60,381 bases of DNA from an uncultured Bacteroidales bacterium (GCA_910586395.1 CAJUFX010000010.1:33819-94199), one strand, 5' to 3'. Positions 7,594 through 16,016 are shown, counted from the first letter of the stretch. Numbers and translations are program-made. The notes: generated by a model from the letters alone, not told the origin.

Positions 7594-9366
7594 TTATCTG
7601 ATCAATACTTTCAATACATACGTCTGTTCCGGGGTTTTCAGCAGGGCCAGATGCAATCCCCTGCTTCCGATGCCGGAGACGCTGCAGCGATCGCCCTCGA
7701 AGTCCGTCTCATGGACGAGATTGCCGTCCGGACTGTAAATCGAAAGTGTCTTTTTCTGACGGATGACATGGGGCGCCGAGACCCGGACCTCGAAACTGCC
7801 TTGGTTGGGATTCGGATAGAGGCTCCATACGTTGTTCGGCATCGACGGATCGGCTTCGGCCTCGATTTCCGGCGGCAGGGTTTCCCATACCGAGACGTCG
7901 GTCCTGTCGGCTTCTTCCGTTTCAAGATTCCGATCCTCCACCCCGTCATCGCTGTGATAGGCATCCGTCTGCATGGCCTGCGCGGCCGCCGCCTCTGCGG
8001 CGCACGACTGCAGGATGAAGGACGTGTTCGGCCCCACCGTCAGTTCGCCCTCTATCGTCAACGTCTGTGTGAAGCACAGTTTTGCCCTCGAGTTTCCGTC
8101 CAGTGTGACATTCTTGAGCGTGACGTTGCGGTTGAAGGCACGCAGTTCCTCATCCTGGCCTTTGGTAATGTTTTCGTAAGTTCCATCGTCCTGTACGTTC
8201 CAATCCGGATAGATATCCCGCACAATCATGTTGTTCTTGCGATAATCGCTGTCGCCTGGTTTTAAATTATCTAAACGATACCATCCATTGCGGGAATCAA
8301 AAGCCCCCCATCCCCAATGACAATAGAAAAGTTCTTCTGAACTATAGCCTGAGACATTCCAAAAATGCTTGTCACCGCAGAAATCACATTTATCACCACG
8401 ATATACCAAGGGACGTCCCGCATCTAAATTCGTCCGGATCAGGTCCGGCCACCACTGTCCGTCGTCCTTGTCGCCGCGCCGCCTTTTGTTGGCATTAGAA
8501 TACCGGAACTTTTTCAGCCCGGATTCGATGTTGTCTGTATATGTCCAAGAAAATTTGCAGGATGTGTAACGCATATTATTGGCCTCACCACAATCTTCAT
8601 ATAAATGCGCAATAAGATCCGCCTGATAAATCGGTGTTTGGCTGTTGATATACCGGGGCATTTCATCCCATTCGTATTGGGGTGGAAATTTCCAATACCA
8701 CATGATCTGCGCCATCGCCACCGTGCCGCAACCGGCTGGCTTCTTGCCGAAATGACATTTCTTGCCTCCGGGAGGCATATATTTGTTATAAGCCCTGTGT
8801 GCGCCAGATAATGAGTCTCCTTTTTGTCTCCAACCGACCATGCCGCCTCTTGCCGGGTCGTTCAATAGATTGTCCACATAAGTGGTCACCGGCTTGCCTT
8901 TGGTCTGTTCGTTCTTCAGGCGTCCCCAGGCGGTTTGGTTGTCGGAATAGTCGGATGACGCACCTTTGGCGGCATAGTCCCGGCGTATTTCCCCGACGAT
9001 GTCCCGGTAGTCCTGCAACAGTTCTATCAGCCCGCCCGGCATGTCGTTGGTGTCGGCGCTGAAGGTGCCGGACTCACAGAAGGCGAGTACCGGCGGGGCG
9101 CTCTCGTCGTTGGAGAGGATGACCCAGCCGCCCTGGTTGAACGTGACGATGTTGATGGTGGCGGCGTCGGATGTGACCGCCTGCATCGGATCGGCCCCTT
9201 CCCGGTAGACGGTCTGGATGGTCCGTGTCCTATCGGTGTACATGCGGTTCATGAAGTTGGCCGCGACATTCCGCGCCACCGATTCAGGCACCTGCTGCGC
9301 CTGCAGAAGGCCGGCTGTCAGTCCTATGAGCGACAGCCCGCCTAATAGTATATGGTGAGGTCTCAT
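7594..9366 (-). CDS. C10 family (streptopain-like) cysteine protease with T9SS sorting domain
   Basis: 590 residues. Signal peptide ends LLQAQ (~24). Residues ~30-140 resemble the Spi/C10 propeptide (QGGWVILSNDESAPPVLAF). The catalytic domain carries PAGCGTVAMAQIMWYW with Cys213 and GDKHFWNVSGY with His334, followed by CHWGWGAFDSRNGWY, the usual C10 signature. The C-terminal ~80 residues (VWSLYPNPNQGSFEVRV ... YVLKVLIR) form a type A sorting domain for export by the type IX system. It should therefore be a secreted or surface protease; relatives include SpeB and Prevotella interpain. Substrate unknown. A Glu/Asp-rich linker (~470-515) separates the domains. Confidence 0.9.
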   Translation of the reverse strand: MRPHHILLGGLSLIGLTAGLLQAQQVPESVARNVAANFMNRMYTDRTRTIQTVYREGADPMQAVTSDAATINIVTFNQGGWVILSNDESAPPVLAFCESGTFSADTNDMPGGLIELLQDYRDIVGEIRRDYAAKGASSDYSDNQTAWGRLKNEQTKGKPVTTYVDNLLNDPARGGMVGWRQKGDSLSGAHRAYNKYMPPGGKKCHFGKKPAGCGTVAMAQIMWYWKFPPQYEWDEMPRYINSQTPIYQADLIAHLYEDCGEANNMRYTSCKFSWTYTDNIESGLKKFRYSNANKRRRGDKDDGQWWPDLIRTNLDAGRPLVYRGDKCDFCGDKHFWNVSGYSSEELFYCHWGWGAFDSRNGWYRLDNLKPGDSDYRKNNMIVRDIYPDWNVQDDGTYENITKGQDEELRAFNRNVTLKNVTLDGNSRAKLCFTQTLTIEGELTVGPNTSFILQSCAAEAAAAQAMQTDAYHSDDGVEDRNLETEEADRTDVSVWETLPPEIEAEADPSMPNNVWSLYPNPNQGSFEVRVSAPHVIRQKKTLSIYSPDGNLVHETDFEGDRCSVSGIGSRGLHLALLKTPEQTYVLKVLIR

Positions 9367-9463
9367 GATATTACGCTTTTAATTAGACATCTGGTTGGAT
9401 ACCCGCGCGCACCGGCACCGTCCCGAGACATCGTGCGGACGTGCGGGGACGCCCTGTACAGCC

Positions 9464-10198
9464 TTACTTTCCAGCCTTTAATTTTTGTATTTCCGCCTGT
9501 AACGCTTCTATCCGCTCCTGTTGTTCCTGGGCGGTCTTGATAAGGAAAGGTATCAGGACGGTGTAATCCACGGTGTAGATGTCGTCTTCCTTTAGATAGG
9601 ACACGGCTTCGGGTATGACATCGTTTAATTCCTGTGCGATGAGGCCGACACGGTTCAGCCGTCTCGGATCTGCAGAACGTTCACCGTCCTTCTCATCCCG
9701 GTAGTTGAATGTGACGGGGCGCAACTGCATGATCTTGTCCGATGCCGGTGTCAGATTCTCTATGTCGGTCTTATAACGGTGATCGGAGATGGTCGATACT
9801 CCGCCGGAGGATGAATAGAGTTTCGTGGCATAGAGGCTATGCAATGGCTTGGTGGAACTGCCTATTCCCAGATGATTTTTTGAGCATAACAGGGCTATGG
9901 CGGGCCCTAATTCTATGACTGGAGGGCCCACAATTCCCTGGGTCGCACCGGATCTGGAAGCCGGGGATACACTGTATCCGGCAAATTCGATTGCATAGCC
10001 GCAAATATTGAATTTGGCGGAATTGCCTTTGAAAAGGAAATTGGGCATATTCACTTCCAATCCGGAAGAAAGTGTAGGGCTGGTGTTGATGTTGCCGAAT
10101 TTGACCAGATTTTCGTTATAGACACGCATCTGTGCTTGCAAAGCGGATACACCGCTCAAACCCAGTACGAGACCGAGCGCTATGATAATCTTTTTCAT
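9464..10198 (-). CDS. Exported protein with C-terminal S74 (tail-fibre chaperone) domain
   Basis: 244 residues from ATG 10198, chosen because it starts the signal peptide MKKIIIALGLVLGLSG; an in-frame ATG at 10225 adds nine residues. The C-terminal third has the S74 intramolecular chaperone pattern: STISDHRYKTDIENL (Ser-Asp of the self-cleavage site), then LRPVTFNYRDE, RVGLIAQELNDVIPEAV and a terminal coiled coil (QEQQERIEALQAEIQKLK). In phage tail spikes this domain trimerises the fibre and then cleaves itself off. Here it is on a short exported bacterial protein, so a trimeric surface fibre is likely. The central ~100 residues are unrecognised. Confidence 0.75.
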   Translation of the reverse strand: MKKIIIALGLVLGLSGVSALQAQMRVYNENLVKFGNINTSPTLSSGLEVNMPNFLFKGNSAKFNICGYAIEFAGYSVSPASRSGATQGIVGPPVIELGPAIALLCSKNHLGIGSSTKPLHSLYATKLYSSSGGVSTISDHRYKTDIENLTPASDKIMQLRPVTFNYRDEKDGERSADPRRLNRVGLIAQELNDVIPEAVSYLKEDDIYTVDYTVLIPFLIKTAQEQQERIEALQAEIQKLKAGK

Positions 10199-10329
10199 GA
10201 CAATAAAAGTTTTGAAGTTAGACAATAATATGAATTTTAGTTAAAGTCCGTCGCTTTCATCATACGCTTTAGTCGGATTCAATCCGGAAGCGTACGGCTC
10301 GTGCGATTTTGGTTTGGGTTAAAGTTTGC

Positions 10330-10545
10330 TTAGTTCAACAATCCGGCGGTCGGCGGTGATTCGCCTTTTGAAGTGATCCTGCGGGGACGGGTCTGTGAGG
10401 TGCCGGTGTCTTAGGTGGAACAAACCCTTTCAAGGCCTCCCGCAGGCAGAGGTGCTTAAGTCGTTTTTGCCGATATGGGCGAGATGTCTGTTCATGGCCC
10501 GGCGTTTTTAAGGGTTTGCGTGCCAAGGGACTGCACGGGGGAATG
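10330..10545 (-). ncRNA. Candidate structured small RNA
   Basis: Begins just downstream of a good minus-strand promoter and has no plausible ORF. On the minus strand several pairings can be traced by eye: a hairpin CGTGC/GCACG near the 5' end, an 8-bp helix AAACCCTT/AAGGGTTT, and inside it GCCGGGC with GCCC..CGGC and CCTC with GAGG, giving a three-way junction. Further 3', GGCG/CGCC can pair. A 6S-like or other housekeeping RNA was considered but I cannot match it to a known family. The 3' end is a guess. Confidence 0.35.
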
Positions 10546-10551
10546 ATGGCA

Positions 10552-10582
10552 CAAAGGTAGGGATATTGCTGAGATATGCAAA
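10552..10582 (-). promoter_or_regulatory. Bacteroidota promoter (minus) for candidate RNA
   Basis: On the minus strand: TTTG (10579-10582), 19 bases, TACCTTTG (10552-10559). An excellent match to the Bacteroidota -33/-7 consensus. Confidence 0.65.
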
Positions 10583-10606
10583 TTGTTTTTGCATGTTTTT
10601 CAGATA

Positions 10607-10638
10607 TTTGCATTTTAATTATTTTCGCCGTACCTTTG
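10607..10638 (+). promoter_or_regulatory. Bacteroidota promoter (plus), no ORF downstream
   Basis: TTTG (10607-10610), 20 bases, TACCTTTG (10631-10638). The nearest plus-strand gene starts ~370 bases away and has its own promoter, so this one may drive a small RNA. Confidence 0.6.
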
Positions 10639-10839
10639 CCCCTGTTTTTTCGAAGGGGGAAGGTCATTGGGATTTTCGTTAAGAGTTTCTTTGTGTTTGG
10701 GTTAAGTCGGTAGTGCGCCAAGTGATTTATTGTCTTTACTCGCCGCGTTGCGCCAAGTGAAGGTAGGAGGCATTTCGGCAGAAGCTGCCGGCTTATTCGT
10801 TCGGAAACGATTATTGCGGCACTGCGTGCGCAATAATTT

Positions 10840-10898
10840 CCATACTTCAACGGATCAATCTGCAAAATGATTTTTGCGCTTGTTCCGTTGAAGTATGG
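10840..10898. repeat. 15-bp perfect inverted repeat
   Basis: Arms ccatacttcaacgga (10840-10854) and tccgttgaagtatgg (10884-10898) enclose a loop holding gcaaaa..ttttgc. The right arm and its flank (ttgttccgttgaagtatg) resemble ttgttccattgaaatatg at ~33596-33614. Confidence 0.8.
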
Positions 10899-10936
10899 TG
10901 CGGCTATGCCGCATCGTTTCCTCACTTCTTTTTTGA

Positions 10937-10968
10937 TTTGCTTCTGCGCTCAATTTTCACTACCTTTG
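10937..10968 (+). promoter_or_regulatory. Promoter of pssA-purS-dsbD
   Basis: TTTG (10937-10940), 20 bases, TACCTTTG (10961-10968), about 38 bases before the chosen pssA start. The spacer (caattttcac) is shared with the recJ promoter. Confidence 0.75.
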
Positions 10969-11005
10969 TCAGTTTTTGAGATAATTGAATGTTGCTAATT
11001 TGGCG

Positions 11006-11743
11006 ATGACCATGCGTATCCGGGCGTTTATTCCCAATGTACTGACCTTATGCAATCTGCTTTGCGGGTGTGTGGGGATATGGCTGTTGTTTTCGGGGCG
11101 TCCCGGGGCGGCGGGCGTATTGGTGTTCGCGGCGGCGGCGTTCGATGTATTCGACGGCATGACGGCGCGTCTGTTAGGTGTTTCGGGGTCGTTGGGCGTA
11201 CAGCTTGACTCGTTGGCCGACGTGGTCAGTTTCGGCGTTTTGCCGGCCTTGATGGCTTTCACGATGATGCGTTCGCAGGCTTTGGTTTGGGACGGTTTGG
11301 CGTTCGCGGCCTTTCTCATGGCTTTGTGTTCGGCCTATCGTTTGGCCAAATTCAATATCGATCCGGCGCAGAAAAGCAGTTTTTCGGGCTTGCCGACGCC
11401 GGCCAACGCGGTGTTCTGGGCGGCACTCTGCCTGCATCAGGCGCGGAGCGGACAGGTGTTGGGCGGTTATTACGTCTTGGTGTTGTCGCTGATGTTCGCC
11501 GTCCTGCTCGTCTGTCCGTGGCGTATGTTTTCGCTCAAAAGCCGGGATTGGCGCTGGAAAGGACGCCGTTTTTTCTATCTGTACGTGATTTTATCGGTTG
11601 CCGCGGTTTGTTTTTCAGGCTTCTTGGGCTTGTGTATCGCCGTCGTGTTCTATCCGGTATTTTCGTATTTGCATTATCATATGGACCGTCCGTTGGAAAA
11701 TCCGGCGGAAAACTCTGGAGACGAAACCATAAAAATTCAATAA
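11006..11743 (+). CDS. pssA: CDP-diacylglycerol-serine O-phosphatidyltransferase
   Basis: 245 residues from ATG 11006 (ATG 11012 is equally possible; the TTG at 10985 would also be in frame). IPNVLTLCNLLCGCVGIW is the typical PssA start, followed by the CDP-alcohol phosphotransferase signature FDGMTARLL..SGSLGVQLDSLADVVSFG (DG-x2-AR-x8-G-x3-D-x3-D), whose aspartates bind metal and CDP. About seven hydrophobic segments follow. It makes phosphatidylserine, precursor of phosphatidylethanolamine, in the inner membrane. It is followed one base later by purS, so co-transcription is likely, although the pathways are unrelated. Confidence 0.9.
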   Translation: MTMRIRAFIPNVLTLCNLLCGCVGIWLLFSGRPGAAGVLVFAAAAFDVFDGMTARLLGVSGSLGVQLDSLADVVSFGVLPALMAFTMMRSQALVWDGLAFAAFLMALCSAYRLAKFNIDPAQKSSFSGLPTPANAVFWAALCLHQARSGQVLGGYYVLVLSLMFAVLLVCPWRMFSLKSRDWRWKGRRFFYLYVILSVAAVCFSGFLGLCIAVVFYPVFSYLHYHMDRPLENPAENSGDETIKIQ

Positions 11744-11744
11744 T

Positions 11745-12173
11745 ATGAAGTTCATAGCTTATATCAATGTGATGCCGCTCAGAGCGTTGCTGGATCCGCA
11801 GGGCAAGGCGGTGACGGCCCGTCTGCATACGATGGATCTGAAAGCCATTGTAGATGCGCGCATCGGGAAACACATGGAACTGGCCGTAGAAGCCAAGGAT
11901 CAGAAAGCGGCCGAAGCGGCGGTGGAACGTGCCTGCAAGGAGATGCTGCACAATCCGATTATGGAAAGTTATGAGTTTACCGTGGTAGCGGCCGACGAAA
12001 CGTCCGCTAAGAAAACCCCGGCATCCGCTAAAAAAACGGCAGCAGCCAAGAAAGCCGCTCCGGCTAAGAAAACGGCTGTCGCCAAGAAGACCGCGGTTGC
12101 GAAAAAAGCTGAACCGGCCAAGAAAGCTACGGCCGCCAAGAAGACTGCCGCCAAGAAAACGACGAAGAAATAG
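11745..12173 (+). CDS. purS: PurS subunit of phosphoribosylformylglycinamidine synthase with histone-H1-like tail
   Basis: 142 residues. Residues 1-82 match the small PurS fold (MKFIAYINVMPLRALLDPQG, then AVTARLHTMDL, a central helix with AVERACKEMLHNP and a final strand ESYEFTV), which bridges PurL and PurQ in the FGAM synthase complex of purine synthesis. The family is normally ~80-90 residues. Here ~60 extra residues are almost only Ala, Lys, Thr and Pro in KKTAAAKKAAPAKK-type repeats, like histone H1/HctB tails. Such a tail should bind nucleic acid or nucleoid. The fusion is in frame with no stop or internal start between the parts. Two other functions are possible: a solubility tail or neutral expansion. 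Confidence 0.85.
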   Translation: MKFIAYINVMPLRALLDPQGKAVTARLHTMDLKAIVDARIGKHMELAVEAKDQKAAEAAVERACKEMLHNPIMESYEFTVVAADETSAKKTPASAKKTAAAKKAAPAKKTAVAKKTAVAKKAEPAKKATAAKKTAAKKTTKK

Positions 12174-12231
12174 GCGCGCGGCAACGGGTCTTGGAAAACG
12201 ATTTTTGAGAAAAATAAAAAACAATAACGAA

Positions 12232-14319
12232 ATGAAAAAAATGGCGTTATGGCTGTTGTCCCTCTGCTTCCTGGCGGCGGGCGCGGTCAATGCTCAGGAA
12301 AATCCTGTAAAGTGGAAATTCACGGTGGAACCTGTCAATGAACAGGAGGCTGTATTGGTGTTTTCGGCTACGGTAACCGGCGGTTACCATCTCTATGCCC
12401 AGCAGCAGGATCCGCTCGGCCCGTTGCCGACGGAGTTTATCTTTGCGGAAAATGCCGATTATAAACTTAAAGGCAAGGCGGTGGAAAGCCCCGCGCCTGT
12501 TTCGGAAAAAGACGAAACGTTCGGCGTGATGGTGCAGTTTTTCAAGAAAGACGCCCAGTTCCGTCAGACGGTTCGCTTGAATGCCGCCAAGGACATGGAA
12601 ATCAAAGGCACGATCGACTATCAGGTTTGCAACGACGAAACCTGTCTGCCGTTCAACGACATTCCGTTCTCGTTCAACGTCAAGGCGGCCGATTTGAAGA
12701 AAGCCGGTGCGCCGGCGGCTGTAGCCGGGCAGCCGGAGGAAGAAGCCATCGCCGAGGCGACCCCTGCCGCTGAACCTGTAGCCGAGGCCCAGGCCGAACC
12801 TGCCGTGGTGGCTACGGCCGAGGAGCCGGCCGCTGAACAAACCGGCGAATCCTTGGGTGGCTTCATCCTCATCGCGATTCTGGCCGGGCTGGCCGCCGTG
12901 TTCACGCCCTGCGTGTTCCCGATGATTCCGATGACGGTGTCGTTCTTTATCGACAGCGACGCCAGCGGCAAAGGCGGCCGCGGTACCGGCATTCTGAAAG
13001 GCGCGATTTTCACGGGCTCCATCACGTTGATCTATACGGCCATCGGTGCCATCGTCGCGGCCACCAAGAGTGCCGATTTCGCCAATGTGTTGAGCACGCA
13101 TTGGATTCCGAACTTGATTTTCTTCGCCTTGTTCGTCGTATTCGCTTTCTCGTTCTTCGGCTTGTTCGAAATCACGTTGCCGACGGGTCTGTCGAACAAG
13201 ATGGACGCCAAGGCCGACAAGGGCGGTTACATCTCCGCTTTCTTCATGGCGGCCGTACTGGCCATCGTCTCCTTCTCCTGCACGGGTCCTTTCGTGGCGG
13301 CCCTGCTCGTGGAAGCGGCTATGGGAACGTCGGTGCTCAAACCCTTGTTGGGTATGTTCTTCTTCGGTCTGGCCATGGGCCTGCCGTTCTTCCTGCTCTC
13401 GCTCTTCCCGTCCATGCTCGAGAAACTGCCGCGCAGCGGCGGCTGGCTCAATTCGGTCAAGGTCGTGTTCGCTTTCGTGTTGCTGGCGTTCGGCATGAAG
13501 TTCCTGTTGAACATCGACCAGGTCTATGAACTGCACCTGTTTACGCGTGAGGTCTATCTTTCCATTTGGATCGTGCTGTTCACGCTCATGGGCTTTTATC
13601 TGTTGGGCAAAATCAAATTCTCGCACGACAGCGACGTACCCCATATCGGCGTGTTCCGCCTTGTGCTGGTCGTCATTACGTTCACGTTTGTCGTTTACCT
13701 GATTCCGGGCCTGTTCGGCGCGCCCTTGAAAATGGTTTCGGCCTTGGTGCCGCCCATGACGGTGCAGCAGTTCGACCTGAGCAAGGCTTCGGCGGCCGCG
13801 ACGGTGGCCATGCCGGGGGCTTCGGCCGGCGAGGAACAAGTGTTGTGCGGCACGCCCAAATATGCCGACAAGCTGACATTGCCGTTCGGCCTCAAAGGCT
13901 ATTTCGACTATGAAGAGGGGTTGGCTTGCGCCAAGCAGCAGAACAAGCCGGTGTTCATCGATTTCAAGGGCCATTCCTGTGCCAACTGCAAGAAAATGGA
14001 GATGGAGGTATGGACGGACGCACGCGTTCAGGCTTTGCTGAAAAAATACGTCATTGTCGCGTTGTATTGCGACGACCGCACCGCCTTGCCCGAAAACGAA
14101 TGGGTGACGTCGGTGGTGGACGGCAACGTTAAGAAAACGCTCGGCAAACGCAATGCCGATTTCGAGGTAACGAAATTCAAGACGAACACATTGCCTTATT
14201 ACCATTTGCTGGATGCGGAAGGTGAACCCATCGTGGCGACGTCTTACGGTTACAACAGCGATGTAGAGGCTTTCATCGCCTATCTGCAGAGCGGTCTGGA
14301 CGCTTTCGCCAACCGTTAG
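12232..14319 (+). CDS. dsbD: Thiol:disulfide interchange protein DsbD
   Basis: 695 residues from ATG 12232, which begins a clear signal peptide (MKKMALWLLSLCFLAAGAVN, cut after AQ). Three parts are visible. The N-terminal nDsbD domain has VCNDETCLP. After an Ala/Glu/Pro linker (~155-205) comes an eight-helix CcdA-like domain with FTPCVFPMIPMT and VSFSCTGPFVA. The C-terminal thioredoxin domain has FKGHSCANCKKME (CxxC). It passes electrons from cytoplasmic thioredoxin to periplasmic substrates. Length and order are normal. It ends shortly before the terminator at 14341. Confidence 0.93.
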   Translation: MKKMALWLLSLCFLAAGAVNAQENPVKWKFTVEPVNEQEAVLVFSATVTGGYHLYAQQQDPLGPLPTEFIFAENADYKLKGKAVESPAPVSEKDETFGVMVQFFKKDAQFRQTVRLNAAKDMEIKGTIDYQVCNDETCLPFNDIPFSFNVKAADLKKAGAPAAVAGQPEEEAIAEATPAAEPVAEAQAEPAVVATAEEPAAEQTGESLGGFILIAILAGLAAVFTPCVFPMIPMTVSFFIDSDASGKGGRGTGILKGAIFTGSITLIYTAIGAIVAATKSADFANVLSTHWIPNLIFFALFVVFAFSFFGLFEITLPTGLSNKMDAKADKGGYISAFFMAAVLAIVSFSCTGPFVAALLVEAAMGTSVLKPLLGMFFFGLAMGLPFFLLSLFPSMLEKLPRSGGWLNSVKVVFAFVLLAFGMKFLLNIDQVYELHLFTREVYLSIWIVLFTLMGFYLLGKIKFSHDSDVPHIGVFRLVLVVITFTFVVYLIPGLFGAPLKMVSALVPPMTVQQFDLSKASAAATVAMPGASAGEEQVLCGTPKYADKLTLPFGLKGYFDYEEGLACAKQQNKPVFIDFKGHSCANCKKMEMEVWTDARVQALLKKYVIVALYCDDRTALPENEWVTSVVDGNVKKTLGKRNADFEVTKFKTNTLPYYHLLDAEGEPIVATSYGYNSDVEAFIAYLQSGLDAFANR

Positions 14320-14340
14320 ACGCGGAGGCTGTAAGCGATA

Positions 14341-14374
14341 AAAAAAGGCTGTTCCGATCGGAACAGCCTTTTTT
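14341..14374. terminator. Bidirectional intrinsic terminator
   Basis: aaaaaaggctgttccgat / cggaacagcctttttt: a perfect stem with A run and T run on opposite sides, placed between the converging dsbD and ssb genes, so it can serve both. Confidence 0.92.
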
Positions 14375-14424
14375 GTTGGCCGACGGACGGCCGCGGACGG
14401 AAATGCCGCCGTCCCGTGTGCGCC

Positions 14425-14880
14425 TTAGAACGGCAAAGCGTCTTCGGTCGGGTCGTAGAACGCCTCCTCTTTGTCTAAATTCGCAGGCACGGAGGGCAGG
14501 ACCGGTTCGCCCTTTTCCACGGCCGGCGTTTCGGCCTTGCGGCTGCCGTTGCCGCCACCCAGCATCGTCAGATTTTGGGCTTCGATTTCGGTCACATACC
14601 GTTTCTCCCCTTTGTCGTCTTCCCACATGCGGGTGCGCAACTTGCCCTCCACATAAACGGAGTTACCTTTCTTGAGATATTTCTCCGCCACTTCGGCCAG
14701 GCCGCGGTAGAGTACGACCGAATGCCATTCGGTTTGTTCGATGCGGTCTCCGTTTTTGTTTTTGTAGGTTTCGGAGGTCGCCATGACCAAACGGACTTTT
14801 TTGTTCCCGTTCGCGAAAGTGAAAACTTCGGGATCCTTGCCCAAGTTTCCGATTAAAATGACTTTGTTTACGCCACTCAT
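14425..14880 (-). CDS. ssb: Single-stranded DNA-binding protein
   Basis: 151 residues from ATG 14880 (the open frame runs further upstream, but MSGVNKVILIGNLGKDPE is the standard start). OB-fold residues 1-105 include LVMATSETYKN, EWHSVVLYRGLAEVAEKYLKKG and VYVEGKLRTRMW. A Gly/Pro/Glu linker leads to the acidic tail DPTEDALPF, which recruits replication and repair proteins. It follows mutY on the same strand with a 50-base gap. Confidence 0.95.
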   Translation of the reverse strand: MSGVNKVILIGNLGKDPEVFTFANGNKKVRLVMATSETYKNKNGDRIEQTEWHSVVLYRGLAEVAEKYLKKGNSVYVEGKLRTRMWEDDKGEKRYVTEIEAQNLTMLGGGNGSRKAETPAVEKGEPVLPSVPANLDKEEAFYDPTEDALPF

Positions 14881-14930
14881 GATACTTGAAATTTTAAAGG
14901 TTTTGGATAATGTACGTTCAAAGTCCGCTT

Positions 14931-15953
14931 TTATCGGGTCTTTTTCCTTAAAAAATCCAAAAACTTTTCGATGACCTTGGGGACGGCATAGTCTGCCCAA
15001 TGTTCGCGCGCTACGGGAAAACAGCCGTCCGTGTCGATGCCGGGCGGCCATTGCGCCGTTTCGTAGAAGAACAGGTGCAGCCGCTGATGGCTCAGCAGGT
15101 GCGTGTATTGTTTGACGCATTTGAGACCGGGCAGAGGGACTTCGGCCGATTCCGTCTCCATGCAGGGCAGGTCGAACAGGCCTTTCCAGATGTCGTTGCC
15201 TTGCCGTCGCCGCAGATAGAGTCCGTCCGGCGTCTTATAGCAATAATGCAGGTAGCGTTCGCGTACGGCTTTTTTCTCTTTCTTGACGGGCAGACGATCC
15301 ACCAGACCCGCTTTGAGCGCCTGGCAATGCTTGTGATAAAAACAGGCTTCGGGCTTCTGTTGGCAAAGTGCCGAGCGGCCGGGCAGACAAAGCAACGCGC
15401 CCCATTCCATCATGGCCTGGTTGAACAGGTCGGGCCGTTCGGCATCAATCTGTTTTTCAAGAAACCGTTTGATTTCCGCGCGGCAGGCCGGCGTATCGAT
15501 AGGTTCGGTCATGCCGTTGATGCGGCTCACGACACGGAATACGTTGCCGTCTATGACCGGAAACGGTTGCCGGAACGCGAAGGAGAGAATGGCGGCGGCC
15601 GTATAGTCGCCTATGCCCGGCAAGGCGCGCACGGCCTCGTAGGTGTCGGGAAACCGCCCGCCGTATCGTTCGCACACCGATTTGGCCGCCGCGTGCAGGT
15701 TGCGGGCGCGGCTGTAGTAACCCAAGCCCTGCCATTGTTTGAGGACGGCCTCTTCCGGTGCCTCGGCCAACGCCTGCACGGTCGGAAATGCCGCTATGAA
15801 GCGGTTGAAATAGGGGAGGCCCTGCTTGACTTGGGTCTGTTGCAGGATAATTTCAGACAGCCAGATGGGATAGGCGTCCTGGGTATCGCGCCAAGGAAGA
15901 TTGCGTTTATTGTTTGAATACCAAAGTATTAGTTCTTCTGATAGTAACGACAT
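14931..15953 (-). CDS. mutY: A/G-specific adenine DNA glycosylase MutY
   Basis: 340 residues. The N-terminal HhH-GPD domain includes LPWRDTQDAYPIWLSEIILQ, then QTQV, helix-hairpin-helix LPGIGDYTAAAI and catalytic Asp in FPVIDGNVFRV. The C-terminal NUDIX-like domain (residues ~225-335) recognises 8-oxoG. It removes A paired with 8-oxoG. The iron-sulfur loop reads C-LPGRSAL-C-QQKPEA-C-FYHKH-C, spacing x7/x6/x5, whereas the usual MutY loop is x6/x2/x5. All four Cys are present but shifted, so cluster binding may differ. Otherwise intact. Confidence 0.92.
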   Translation of the reverse strand: MSLLSEELILWYSNNKRNLPWRDTQDAYPIWLSEIILQQTQVKQGLPYFNRFIAAFPTVQALAEAPEEAVLKQWQGLGYYSRARNLHAAAKSVCERYGGRFPDTYEAVRALPGIGDYTAAAILSFAFRQPFPVIDGNVFRVVSRINGMTEPIDTPACRAEIKRFLEKQIDAERPDLFNQAMMEWGALLCLPGRSALCQQKPEACFYHKHCQALKAGLVDRLPVKKEKKAVRERYLHYCYKTPDGLYLRRRQGNDIWKGLFDLPCMETESAEVPLPGLKCVKQYTHLLSHQRLHLFFYETAQWPPGIDTDGCFPVAREHWADYAVPKVIEKFLDFLRKKTR

Positions 15954-16008
15954 GGAAACAAAAATAGAAAAAAATGTCGGGAAGTGGCGGTTATTTGCAA
16001 AGTTTTCT

Positions 16009-16016
16009 TATATTTG
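16009..16016 (+). promoter_or_regulatory. -7 box for HU gene
   Basis: TATATTTG about 90 bases before the HU start fits the -7 consensus. No convincing TTTG lies at the right distance (one at 15994 is too close), so this is a partial match. Confidence 0.4.

Larger units (their letters stand above)
10226..11005. other. Long non-coding interval with divergent promoters, candidate ncRNA and inverted repeats
   Basis: 780 bases with no credible gene. It contains a minus promoter (10552-10582) and a plus promoter (10607-10638) back to back, a candidate minus-strand structured RNA (~10330-10545), a 15-base inverted repeat (10840-10898), small palindromes (attattgc/gcaataat at 10810-10837; tgcggc..gccgca near 10899-10914) and the pssA promoter (10937-10968). 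Confidence 0.7.

Noticed and set aside
10335..10925. 196-residue minus-strand ORF in the gap before pssA
   Set aside because: It runs through two promoters and the inverted repeat, has no domain or signal peptide and a very basic random-looking composition.
12247..14205. 652-residue ORF antisense to dsbD
   Set aside because: A mirror frame of a GC-rich, well-supported dsbD; composition is His/Arg/Gln-rich as expected for such shadows.
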